A stretch of 64,000 nt of DNA from Luidia sarsii (lineage: Eukaryota; Echinodermata; Asteroidea; Paxillosida; Luidiidae). The position numbers and the translations under genes are program-made. This document shows positions 56,801 to 64,000 of the stretch, piece after piece. The notes under the pieces were generated by a model that was not told where the DNA came from, searched no databases, and worked only from the letters and a program-made list of their open reading frames with translations. Numbering within the stretch: position 1 is the stretch's first letter; every line of letters begins with the position of its first letter. Where the stretch lies: positions 12,416,536-12,480,535 of the forward strand of contig OX465112.1 in the NCBI GenBank assembly GCA_949987565.1. Direction: 5' to 3'.

Positions 56801-59547
56801 GTAGCTCGTTAAGTAGATTTAAATATGTTGTAGTATGACAGATTTTCTGGAAAAGCGAGAGGGCATGATGGGGACATCCTAGGAGCGGTTGAACGTCAAG
56901 TTGAAACAGAGTGAATTCAGCTTTCTGATCTTTATTTAAGAATAAAGAAAAGGAAAAATGACTGGATTGTTTAAACAATTAAAAAACAAGGGAACTTTAA
57001 ATAAATAGTTGTTTCCTTTCCTTTGAAAAAAAACACAGGTTTTTGTACGGCTAAAAAAACTGTTCCAAACCTGCTCACTGACTAAAATGACCTGCAATAC
57101 ATAAATCTCAAAAGTTAGAGGGCCTGACGTTAAGATCCTAGCAGGACCTTTCTCAGAGGTAAAGGTTTTGTGAAAAAGATGTCAATGTACCTGGTAATGT
57201 CTTACTGTGTTATCCCGGCTGTTCTCTCGTCCATCACGTGGGGCAGGGGCTGCCTTGTGTGGAGGCGGCTGAGATGTCGGCCTAGGCGTGTGCAGCTTGC
57301 TGTCCTGATGGGACTGCTGCGCCGCGTGCCCCTGCCCCTGAGCTGGCTGCGTCTCCTTCTGTGCCTGCTGTGGTTGCGACGCAGACTGCTGCTGTTGCTG
57401 CTGCTGCTGCTGTTGCTGCTGTTGCTGCTGCTGCTGCTGTTGTTGTTGAGAGTGATGCAGGTGGTTCAGTTCTTCAGGATGGACGACCCATGCGGTAGGG
57501 ATACCCATGGAGGCTGCGTGCTGCTGTTGCTGCTGCTGCTGCTGCTGCCACAGAGCTTGCAGCTGGGCGGCCGACATCCCTCCCGGGTGGATGCCCTGGG
57601 CTTGGAGCTGGGCCAGCAGCTGGGGGCTGATGAGGGTCGGGTAGGCCAGCTGGGGCCGGAGCCGGGCGATGGAATCCTGGTGGATGAAGCCGGCCACGTG
57701 GGCCGAGTGCAGGTGCTGCTGCTCCAAGGCTGCAAGGTGGGGCGTGGCGGCGGCATAGCTGGACAGTCCGTGGGGAGGCAGCGGGTGGGGATACATGTGG
57801 ACCTGGGAGAACATGGGGTGGCGCTGGAGGCTGGGGTGGCCTGGAATGTGTCCGGCGGAGACGATGGCACCGGGGGAAGGCACAAACGCACTGGGCTTGA
57901 CCCCGATGGCTGTGGGCGTCGCACGGAGAGTACTGTGTGGGGAAGGGCCCAAGATCTTGTGGCTGGGCGAGGGGGTGTGCTCGGGACTCAGATGGCGAAA
58001 GTGCTGGATAGATTCGATGTGCGTGACCGCGGAGTCCACTAGACTGGGGTCCCGGTACACTTGGACAGGCTCTGATGTGTAGAGTGGCGCTTTGTCACTT
58101 GATGGACGACTGTCAGAGCGGGCGTCCTGTCCTGACTCTGTCTCGTCCGACTCCTTCCTTGGTTCAGTCACTTCTTTTGCTCCATCCGACGGCTGCGATG
58201 CGACAATATTGACCTCCCTGAGGTCACTGGGCTTCGCCTGGTTTTCAGTTTCTGTCTTTGAGTCCTGGCTCGGTTCCGTTACGGTCCTGTCTATCTCAAG
58301 ACCGATGGGGTCAGGGTCTGCATGGCCCTCTGACTCAGACAGCTGAGAGAACTTCTCCAAGGAGGGGGCCTCCGATATGGTGTCGGAGTCTGAGTTCTGA
58401 CTGACGGCGTTGGGGTTGGAGATGACGTTGACTGGGCTGGGAACGGGGTTAGTCCACACTGTGGTAGGGTTGGCAGGGTTGGCCGGGCTGGGCGTATCGG
58501 GCGTCGCGGTGGACACGTGCACAGCGGAGGAGGTAGTGACTGCTGAGGGGACCGACTTCAACGGCCGAGCAGGATCTGCGACATCCTCAAAGTTGAAGAG
58601 GCTGACGCCGTTAGGATCCGGCACCCGTGGGGGTTCCCATACCTTGGCGGCAGCAGAGTCCTTGCTGGCGGGGAACGGCTGCTTGGTCACCTCCAAATCC
58701 CGCGCCACCTCCCTGTTGATGATGTCCTCCACACACTGTGACAGGATGCTGGTCACACTGGGCACCGAGGCCGGGGAGAATAGCCCCGCGCTGCAGTTCT
58801 CCTGCGATCTGGGCTCGGCGGGGGCCGACACCAGGGGATCCCGCTGGCTATCGGCCAAAGGAGGCTCCGGGTCCCCCTTGGATTTGGCCTCGCGGTTCTT
58901 AGAGCGATGCTTGCTCTTGTGGTGCTTCCGCTCCGGGTGCACAAGGTCCCTGCTCTCAACGCCGGCTGGGTTGATGGCGGTGGTGGTGGAGGCAGTGGCT
59001 GGAGTGGCGCTCACGCCGCTGTCTTTGTTGCCCTCCGCCTTCTTCTCCTCGTTGCCGTGCTTGCGGGACTTGCTGCGATGCCGGCTGGCGTGCTTGTCGT
59101 GGTCGGGCGAGCGGGAGGAGTGGTGATGGTGGTGCTTGCGCTCCCTCTTCTCCTTCTTCTCCTCCTTGGGTTTCCTCTCCTCTCTGGCCTCCCGCCTCTC
59201 CTCCTTCCTCTCCTCCTTGGGTAGAGTCTTCTCGCTCTTCTTCTCCTCCTCCGCCTCTGCTGCTGCTGGTGCTGCTGCTGCTGATGCTGCCTCCTTGAGG
59301 CCGACCTCTTCCTCTCTCAGTTCCTCGTCCCTCTCCTGCTCAGCCTCCTCCTCTTCCGGCGCTTTCTCTCGCTCCTTCACTCTCTCCTTGTCCAGGGATG
59401 ACTCGGAGCTGGCCGATCGGGAGCGCTGTCTCTTGGGCGAGCTGGAAGGCTTCTTGGTCTCCTCGGGTACGACAGGCTCACAGGTTTTCCGCTTGCGCTC
59501 CTTCTTGGACTTGTGGTTGTTGGAGGTCTTCTCCTTGGTGATTTTCT
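33578..59547 (-). CDS. KDM3-family (JMJD1C-like) histone H3K9 demethylase, 15 exons, 5' end missing
   Basis: Fifteen minus-strand exons with GT/AG ends and matching phases join into 2536 aa ending at TGA 33578-33580. Exon h has the KDM3 zinc finger, Cys pairs 1795/1798, 1809/1812 and 1817/1820. Exon k carries LRELL (LxxLL). Exons l-o form the JmjC domain, with iron ligands His2325 and Asp2327 (NLHLDISD, codons at 34960-34962 and 34954-34956) and His2459 (GAPHQ, 34558-34560). [23 protein letters not shown] and [12 protein letters not shown] match vertebrate KDM3B/JMJD1C. Known role: Fe(II)/2-oxoglutarate demethylation of H3K9me1/2 in the nucleus. The first ~1600 residues are low-complexity (Lys/Glu/Arg, polyQ, Ser/Pro). 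Their assignment to this gene rests on strand, phase-0 junctions and lack of any terminal exon between. Length resembles human JMJD1C (2540 aa). N-terminal exons lie right of the window. One pre-duplication KDM3 is likely, so no paralogue symbol is given. Confidence 0.9.
34258..34420 (+). repeat. tRNA-derived SINE, family 2
   Basis: Shares the 5' block (CCCGGGAAAGACTAGTTGAC), A-box ATAGCTCAGATGGAAGGGC, B-box CTCGGGTTCAAGTCCCGG and tail TTTGTCTTTGCCAATTTTTC with the copy near 17 kb. In the last KDM3 intron but one. Confidence 0.7.
34555..35000 (-). CDS. KDM3 exon n: JmjC catalytic core
   Basis: The acceptor is AAACCAG behind a long T run and the donor GTACGT. Holds the HxD pair in [39 protein letters not shown], and [13 protein letters not shown] with the third iron ligand. 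All three ligands are present, so the enzyme is predicted active. Confidence 0.94.
35360..35560 (+). repeat. GA-rich microsatellite
   Basis: GAGAGG/GAGAAA units in the KDM3 intron after exon m. Confidence 0.88.
35568..35789 (-). CDS. KDM3 exon m: JmjC domain start
   Basis: The acceptor is CCCTGTCGCAG and the donor GTATGT. Reads [57 protein letters not shown]. Conserved LKLKDWPP and [13 protein letters not shown] motifs. Confidence 0.93.
35955..36260. repeat. Dispersed motif family: diverged inverted pair
   Basis: CATTTCAATCCTAGCAGGAG at 35967 and CTAGGATTGAAATGTTAGGC at 36192 face each other 200 bp apart, the second followed by GGTAAGCAGTCAGCAAC. Confidence 0.55.
36344..36515 (-). CDS. KDM3 exon l: JmjC-associated region
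   Basis: The acceptor is CTCTCCTTCAG and the donor GTGAGT. Reads [40 protein letters not shown], and [18 protein letters not shown] and DFWDGFE are KDM3 signatures. Confidence 0.92.
36740..36890. mobile_element. Truncated relative of the TTAA MITE, with a perfect hairpin
   Basis: TTAA then AGGCCCTATACAACATTGGT matches the other element's TIR. A perfect 16-bp-arm hairpin (ACAAATAGTTTATTAC and its complement, 36842-36879) parallels the other's internal palindrome. The right TIR was not found. In a KDM3 intron. Confidence 0.55.
37060..37884 (-). CDS. KDM3 exon k: Ser/Thr linker with LxxLL, then [13 protein letters not shown]
   Basis: The acceptor is TTTCTGTTTCTCAG and the donor GTGAGT. 275 codons, phase 0-0. 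A Ser/Thr/Pro linker holds STLRELLTK (LxxLL type) and the end reads [36 protein letters not shown], the conserved entry to the catalytic domain. Confidence 0.88.
38200..38330 (-). CDS. KDM3 exon j
   Basis: The acceptor is TTTCTTTTCCAG and the donor GTGAGT. Reads [44 protein letters not shown]. KWxIxxxCPC is conserved in the family. Confidence 0.88.
38485..38960 (+). repeat. GACAGAGA-type microsatellite
   Basis: Degenerate AGAGACAGA units with a longer ~115-bp period (GAAACAAATAACAAAGGGTGAG-type blocks) in a KDM3 intron. Confidence 0.82.
38982..39083 (-). CDS. KDM3 exon i
   Basis: The acceptor is GATCATGGCAG and the donor GTAAGA. Reads [34 protein letters not shown]. The LKCxKxQPH..TQIIPGTAL string is conserved in KDM3B/JMJD1C. 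Confidence 0.9.
39536..39679 (-). CDS. KDM3 exon h: CX2C zinc finger
   Basis: The acceptor is CTCTCTGTAG and the donor GTTGGT, a weak but GT-type site. Reads [40 protein letters not shown] and YKQKSAK. Three CX2C pairs form the zinc finger needed for demethylase activity in the family. Confidence 0.92.
40308..40525 (-). CDS. KDM3 exon g
   Basis: The acceptor is CCTGGTGTTAG and the donor GTAAGT. Reads [60 protein letters not shown]. This matches the region between the two Cys clusters in JMJD1C/KDM3B (LDxxTAKYIL..GDxFCxxV). Confidence 0.9.
41120..41220 (+). repeat. GGGAGAA-rich microsatellite
   Basis: GGAAGGGAGAAGG units directly after the donor of KDM3 exon f. Confidence 0.85.
41234..41423 (-). 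CDS. KDM3 exon f: KCRECR...CRFYAFRR
   Basis: The acceptor is TTTCGTCTCCAG and the donor GTGAGG. Reads [40 protein letters not shown] and ends [10 protein letters not shown]. The FLQDG, KCRECR and CRFYxFRR motifs are KDM3 signatures with conserved Cys. Confidence 0.9.
42066..42156 (-). CDS. KDM3 exon e: [11 protein letters not shown]
   Basis: Reads [20 protein letters not shown] and RKEKDKFD, with a GTGAGT donor. Two acceptors six bases apart (TTTTAG/TCCCAG/ATT) are both phase 0, so the mRNA may or may not include Ser-Gln. It precedes the conserved zinc-finger half. Confidence 0.8.
42790..43000 (+). repeat. G-rich GGGAGG microsatellite
   Basis: GGGAGGGGGACAGGGAGGGG runs; G-quadruplex-prone on the plus strand, in the intron between KDM3 exons d and e. 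Confidence 0.8.
43530..45671 (-). CDS. KDM3 exon d: 714-codon low-complexity exon
   Basis: The acceptor is TTTGCTTGCAG and the donor GTGAGT. Phase 0-0. Starts [20 protein letters not shown] and continues the charged helix, then Ser/Pro/Gln-rich sequence, a basic patch [40 protein letters not shown], and ends EAERPIEIK. No enzymatic domain. Likely nuclear-localisation-type basic patches (inference). Confidence 0.82.
46795..46935 (-). repeat. tRNA-derived SINE, family 1
   Basis: Minus strand holds CTGCACTAGAAAGCATGAGT, GGGCTTTGAATCCCGCC and a GGGCAAAGCATTAAGC tail. In a KDM3 intron. Confidence 0.6.
47485..47847 (+). repeat. (GA)n and GAGAGG microsatellite
   Basis: Over 360 bp, with a pure GA run at about 47763-47842. 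Confidence 0.92.
52195..52300 (-). repeat. SINE-like family 3, reverse copy
   Basis: Minus strand reads AGAAGAGCGAGGCCAGTTAC and CAACTAGGAGGTTGACAACA, matching the copy at ~7.2 kb. In a KDM3 intron. Confidence 0.6.
52377..52529 (-). CDS. KDM3 exon c: charged helix
   Basis: The acceptor is TTTGTCGCTGCAG and the donor GTGAGT. 51 codons, phase 0-0, read [20 protein letters not shown], then [20 protein letters not shown] and end PDKGQ. Strongly predicted single charged helix or coiled coil, continuing into the next exon. Confidence 0.78.
52668..52795 (+). repeat. Dispersed motif family copy with full tail
   Basis: AGAGGTCCTGCTAGGATCAA..AATATCAGGCCCACTAAATTTTGAGA, then TTAGTCAGTAAGCAGTTTGC. In a KDM3 intron. 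Single-arm copies also lie near 8700-8790, 17375-17460, 38385-38425, 39380-39430 and 52115-52155. Confidence 0.72.
54605..54835 (+). repeat. GAGAGG microsatellite
   Basis: GGGAGAGAGGAAGAGA units in a KDM3 intron. Confidence 0.9.
56294..56479 (-). CDS. KDM3 exon b
   Basis: The acceptor is CCGCCTCCATCAG and the donor GTGGGT. 62 codons, phase 0-0, read [40 protein letters not shown] and end EALERQ. No domain recognised. GC-rich third positions support coding. Confidence 0.75.
57075..57170 (-). repeat. Dispersed motif family copy, minus orientation
   Basis: GGGCCTGACGTTAAGATCCT..AGCAGGACCTTTCTCAGAGG just 20 bases before the donor side of KDM3 exon a. Confidence 0.65.
57191..59547 (-). CDS. KDM3 exon a: long Lys/Glu-rich, polyQ exon
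   Basis: The acceptor is TTCCATGTGCAG, entering with one base of the codon missing (supplied by an exon outside the window). 785 codons follow: a basic/acidic KSKKERKRK stretch, His-rich [12 protein letters not shown], Ser/Pro regions, then a His/Pro/Gln-rich end with 8 Gln (about 57522-57545) and 21 Gln (57386-57448, mixed CAG/CAA). Two donors keep the frame: GTACAT after 57191 (ends RHYQ) and stronger GTAAGA after 57206 (ends SRDNT). Confidence 0.8.
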
Positions 59548-60649
59548 CTGCACATGGAAGGAAGAAGGAGACGGAAGACAATTAGAAATGTTGCAATTCA
59601 ATGCGCCTTCCCCTAAAACCCTGATTTCAATATCAGCATTACTATGTTCCTTGAATATAGAATAAAGATGAAGTTCTTCCAGATTTGGGATTATAATGTT
59701 GAGGGGAGAGGGGTGGGGAATGATGTTCCACTGTAGTCCAATCAGTTCGATCGGTGCATCTTGACACAAACAGGAAGACTCTGACGATAGGGCAGACTCC
59801 TCATCAAGCCTGGGTCCCCGTCGAATCGATAGTTTGCAGCCGGTCCTTTCCTAGATAGAGTGCCTTGGCCATGCCACTGCCGCACAAGACTACTGCCTTA
59901 TGTTACACCAGCTGTTGTGTAGAGGGCGGACACAAGTTTGGCCTATTTCATTTCACAAACGGCAGCAGCCTGAGTTTTCTTTTCTGTCCTTTCCCTCCCC
60001 ACCCCCCTCTCAATAAAAATAACCTCCCCATTCCCCCCCCCCCACCCCCGTTTTTTTTCTTCTCTAGCCGAGACTGAGTGAGTGAGAAGGCACACAGCAG
60101 TTACAATTGCTATCCGGTGAATTCAGTGCAATGGCCAGACAATGGTTGTGTCTTTGGGGACAGTGAGCCATGCCATGAGAACTGGGCAAAGCGATGCGGG
60201 CAAACCATACCCCGGCACAATGCAACATTTTGATAACTTCAACTATAATCCGCTCTATTCAACCACAAGAGGTGGGTGGGGGTGGTTTGCATGAAAATGA
60301 GAAGGGGGGGGGGGAACAGGAAAGAAAAAACGTGGAGGAAAAACAGAAGAAAAAAAATCGAAGAGAGAAAGGGATCACACACCGAGCATCAGCTGTGTGG
60401 CAGGTCTGAGCCACAGGGATATAATATGTCCGAGGATAAACTCATGTTTGCTTCAACTCAGTCACACTTTAAAAAAAGAAATTATCATAGGAGGGGGGTG
60501 GAGGCTTGCAGGGGTGGAGGGTAAGGGGAGAAGGGGGGGGGAAGCAAAGCTGTGAAATTTCTGGCCCTGGGGCTGTGTGCCCTGATGCATTGTCAGTAAG
60601 GAAAACAACACCTCTCACTGCCATGGGGAACCTGGAAATTTCCCTCTTT

Positions 60650-60658
60650 TTTTTTCTC

Positions 60659-60697
<39 letters not shown>

Positions 60698-60720
60698 GTC
60701 TCTGTCTCTGTCTCTCTCGT
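60650..60720 (+). repeat. (CT)n/(CTGT)n microsatellite
   Basis: CTCTCT run turning into CTGTCTCTGT. Confidence 0.9.
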
Positions 60721-62319
60721 GCCTTTTCTCTAAGGTCAGGGGGAGGGAATTTCAACTTGCAGGGGGTTCAACATGACTCCCTTCTCAAGGCTGGGTGGAA
60801 GGCTGAATAATAGGCCCGGGCCAACAGAGGGGATCTACTCCAATTTTCTCCCAAACTAGTGGTAGGGAAGTGTTTTTTTTTTAGAGGTTGCTTCGTAAGG
60901 TCAAGAGTACTTTTCTATCTTAAATAATGTTTCCCCCCTCACCATTTTGAATCAGGACACAGTTGAGGCGGAGGGCAATCAGAGGGGAGAGTAGAGGAGA
61001 GGCCTCGGTGAGGGGTGAGGGGTGAGCGGAGAGAGGGTGAAGCACACTGTAATTGATCATTTCTAATTTTGTTTTTGGCCAAGGAATCGCAGACCACTGG
61101 CAGGAAGTGACATTGCGAGCTGCTGTGAGAGAGGGGGGGATGGCGGTAGGATTCCTGAAAGATAAACCCAGCGATTCACTAATTTCATTAAGTGGCTTCC
61201 TAGGAACCCCTAATCGGATAACTGTAGAGTCTCCCCCCAATACCTTAACAATGTACCAAAACACTTGTCACACACCGTATGTCTTACGAGAACTGTTCAT
61301 TAAAAAAAACCTGACCCTGAAAGTGCACATTTCCCCCTTCCCTCTTTTTTTTATATATTTTTTTAAAATGAACTGAACTTCAGCGACTGAGTCAGTTTGA
61401 AAAGGAACAACAAAGGCTCAATCGTCGGTGAATCGCGCACAGCCACCACAATAAAGAGCGGGCACTCAGTGTAGTCACGTATGCACGGTTTGCAGGCTAA
61501 CCCTGGACAGATTACGGGTCTCAATGCACTTGGGTTCCCCCTTAATGATATCACACGGGACGGCACATGTATTTCATACATGCTCCTGGGGGCTGGAGCA
61601 GAGGGGGGGGGGGCTGGGGCAAACTGTGGCTGAAAATAGAGCAATTCATTCTGCGGTGGGGGCGGTATCGGGCTTGAACAGATCTGGGCCAAGGGGGTAG
61701 TTAAGTGTTATCCCAGGCCTGATCCACAATGCTTTTTTTTTTTTTCGGAGGGGGCAAGGGTTCCTCACTACTTATAATTTCAATGACCAAGGCAGATTAA
61801 CTGGGTTTCACAAAATAAAATTAAAATACCTCCCGAACCGAAAAAAAGAAGAAAAAAAAATTGGTCGCCTGAAGCTTCCCTGATTCAGACTTGGGACACA
61901 AAATTCAGACATAAAATGGGAAGGATGGTCGCTAAATTAAGGGCAAGTGGGTAACCCATTTCAGAAATTTAAGGTTACTGGTACACTCTTTACAGGTGCA
62001 CCTGCTGCATGTGAAGTGGGTTGTGGAAATACAAATCAAAAACAAATTCAATTCCCAGAGACAAAAAGATAAAAAAACAAAACCTGATTTTCAATTTGCC
62101 AACCTTTTTCTTCTTCCAAAGGATTGCAGTAAACCGTTGGCATCAATTACCCCGACTTACAATACATGCACAACCTGCCTACATAATTATGCAGCAGTGG
62201 TTTTTCCCACTGTTGCCTATTCATTTGACTCTATGTATACCATTTCAATGGAGGAACAAGATTCATCAAAAACATCATGTTATATTATGATGTAATGCGG
62301 TACCCCCCATAGTACAATT

Positions 62320-62519
62320 NNNNNNNNNNNNNNNNNNNNNNNNNNNNNNNNNNNNNNNNNNNNNNNNNNNNNNNNNNNNNNNNNNNNNNNNNNNNNNNNN
62401 NNNNNNNNNNNNNNNNNNNNNNNNNNNNNNNNNNNNNNNNNNNNNNNNNNNNNNNNNNNNNNNNNNNNNNNNNNNNNNNNNNNNNNNNNNNNNNNNNNNN
62501 NNNNNNNNNNNNNNNNNNN
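62320..62519. other. Assembly gap, 200 N
   Basis: Exactly 200 N, with a GA/G-rich repeat on its right edge. A round size suggests a placeholder, so the true length is unknown. Confidence 0.98.
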
Positions 62520-63444
62520 AGAGAGAGAGGGGGGGGGGGGGAGAGAGAGGGAGAGCTTGAGAATTACAATACCCTCATGGCATCAAGCCACTCGTGCCTG
62601 CTGATCAACCTTACACTTACAAGGCACCATCACACTACTCACTCTAAAATCAAAACCCACCACCTTGATGCCATTACAGCCCTGCATTTGATGGGTAACT
62701 ACCTGTATTTTAAGGGCAGGTTTTCTATTTTTTTTTCCTTCTTCATTCTCGCTTTTTTTTTTTCAACAGAGTAGGTACAAGTTGTCACAATGCCTGTATG
62801 CGACTGCAAAGGAAAATCCATCAAACAGCAGGCGGCATTCCTTTGTATTTTTCTCCCCTCTCCGCTTCCTTTAATTCAAGGCTACCCTTTCAGTTCCCTC
62901 TTCAATGGCTGAGCGTATTCTTGTTACACGCTCCTCTGCGGTTAAGGGGTGAAAGCGTTGGTTTTTTCATGAATATTGGAGAGGGGTTTGACAATGTTGG
63001 CCCACAACAGAACTGCATGGGTGGGATGTTGGGAACAGAATCAACCAGCTGACCACATACATTACAACATTTATCAATTTAATCACTGTGCACAGACAGA
63101 CAGGCCACCTTCCCCTGCATAATTAAGTCCAGAAGACAGATCATTCCAAACTACATCACCGCCTCCTTTTTAAACTCTGTAAGTAAAACCTTCACATTCT
63201 GCTTTTGGGGGGATGTATAGGCAATAGGCCTACATGTAGTAGGCCCACTCTACAAACTAGTATTACTTGAACACTTTAGTTGACAATTTGACATACTAAA
63301 TACTTCTACTATTTCGAGCAGCATTTATTCAATGTCTAATTGTCTATTCATATATTTAAAGGCTTCATGAATGTCTCCTCTCCACACTTGCCCTTTGACA
63401 TGGCTGTCCCAAGATCTTCATTTGTTACCAACCACTACATGTGT

Positions 63445-63749
63445 AGGGGCTTTCACACTAAACGAAGACCCTGGGCATTTCTCGAAAATTCCCGGGGATT
63501 TTTGTCCGGCTATTCACACTACGGAAGAAATCCCCGGAGATAAGCATTTTCCCCGGGGATTTTTTACCCCTGCTGGGGGTAGGGTAGAAGGAGAAAACCC
63601 CGGGGTTTTACAATTTCCACGGGGAAATAGGGTCCCTGGGAGCTTCCAAATGGGTCCAGTGTGAATGGTTGCAGAGGTCTTGGTGGGGTAAAAAATCCCC
63701 AGGAATTCCTCGGGGTGGGGGATTCATCCTGTAGTGTGAAAAGGGCTTA
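63445..63749. mobile_element. ~300-bp MITE-like element
   Basis: AGGGGCTTTCACACTA at the left and TAGTGTGAAAAGGGCTTA at the right are imperfect inverted termini. The inside repeats TTCACACTA and CCCCGGGGATTTTT-type motifs. No coding frame. Confidence 0.6.
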
Positions 63750-64000
63750 TGTTTCCTTTCAGCATGTTGAGGTCTTTCTGCATCTGCCACACCTTCTAAT
63801 GCCCTCTTGGTGCGGCTTGGCATGAACACAGTAAAAATTGTAAGTGTGGACTTCATGCCTTGCAAGTTGTGTTAAATAGTATAACAATTTGTATCACAAT
63901 GCAACAGAGGGAACTAAAGAGGAAACACATGTATAACAAAGTACATGTATTCCTCATTCATTGGACCTTGTCAATTTTGTCAAAACTGACAGCTTGTGTC

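Larger units (their letters stand above)
59548..64000 (-). other. Upstream KDM3 intron, no exon seen
   Basis: No coding exon recognised. The missing N-terminal KDM3 exons are expected to the right. Contains microsatellites, an assembly gap and a MITE-like element. Confidence 0.5.

Overview
The window is animal genomic DNA. Genes are split by spliceosomal introns, coding exons are GC-rich (high GC3), and introns and spacers are AT-rich and full of microsatellites, tRNA-derived repeats and short inverted-repeat elements. The protein content (shootin-1, securin, a single large KDM3/JMJD1C-type demethylase) and the repeat style suggest a marine invertebrate deuterostome (echinoderm, hemichordate or lancelet). 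I cannot name the species.

Layout: (1) + strand, 2-9394: the 3' half of a shootin-1 (SHTN1) homologue in eight exons whose phases all agree (414 aa to the stop), followed by an AT-rich 3' UTR/spacer. (2) + strand, 15915-19217: a securin (PTTG1) homologue of five coding exons (243 aa) with KEN box, D-box and a DAYPDIE motif. A CCAAT-rich promoter candidate lies near 14.9 kb and a poly(A) signal at 20633. (3) 20.98-30.17 kb: an array of about 24 monomers of a ~176-bp satellite, interrupted by a ~4.8 kb segment (25.21-30.01 kb) with outward-facing terminal inverted repeats. The segment carries a tandem array of tRNA-like units, further tRNA-like pieces and what look like the first two exons of an unidentified gene. 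(4) - strand, 59547 down to 33578: fifteen exons of a KDM3-family histone H3K9 demethylase, 2536 aa in the window, with N-terminal exons off the right edge. It has a low-complexity polyQ/Ser/Pro region, the CX2C zinc finger and a JmjC domain with its iron ligands intact. A long AT-rich 3' UTR probably follows to about 30.6 kb.

The two complete gene ends converge (securin + / KDM3 -) on the satellite block. The three genes have different jobs: axon guidance/actin clutch, sister-chromatid separation, chromatin demethylation. Their human relatives lie on 5q and 10q (PTTG1 and KDM3B; SHTN1 and JMJD1C), so the linkage may be ancestral. A dispersed ~34-bp motif family, often present as a hairpin, recurs about a dozen times, and several TTAA-flanked or foldback MITE-like elements sit in introns. 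One 200-base run of N is present at 62320-62519.
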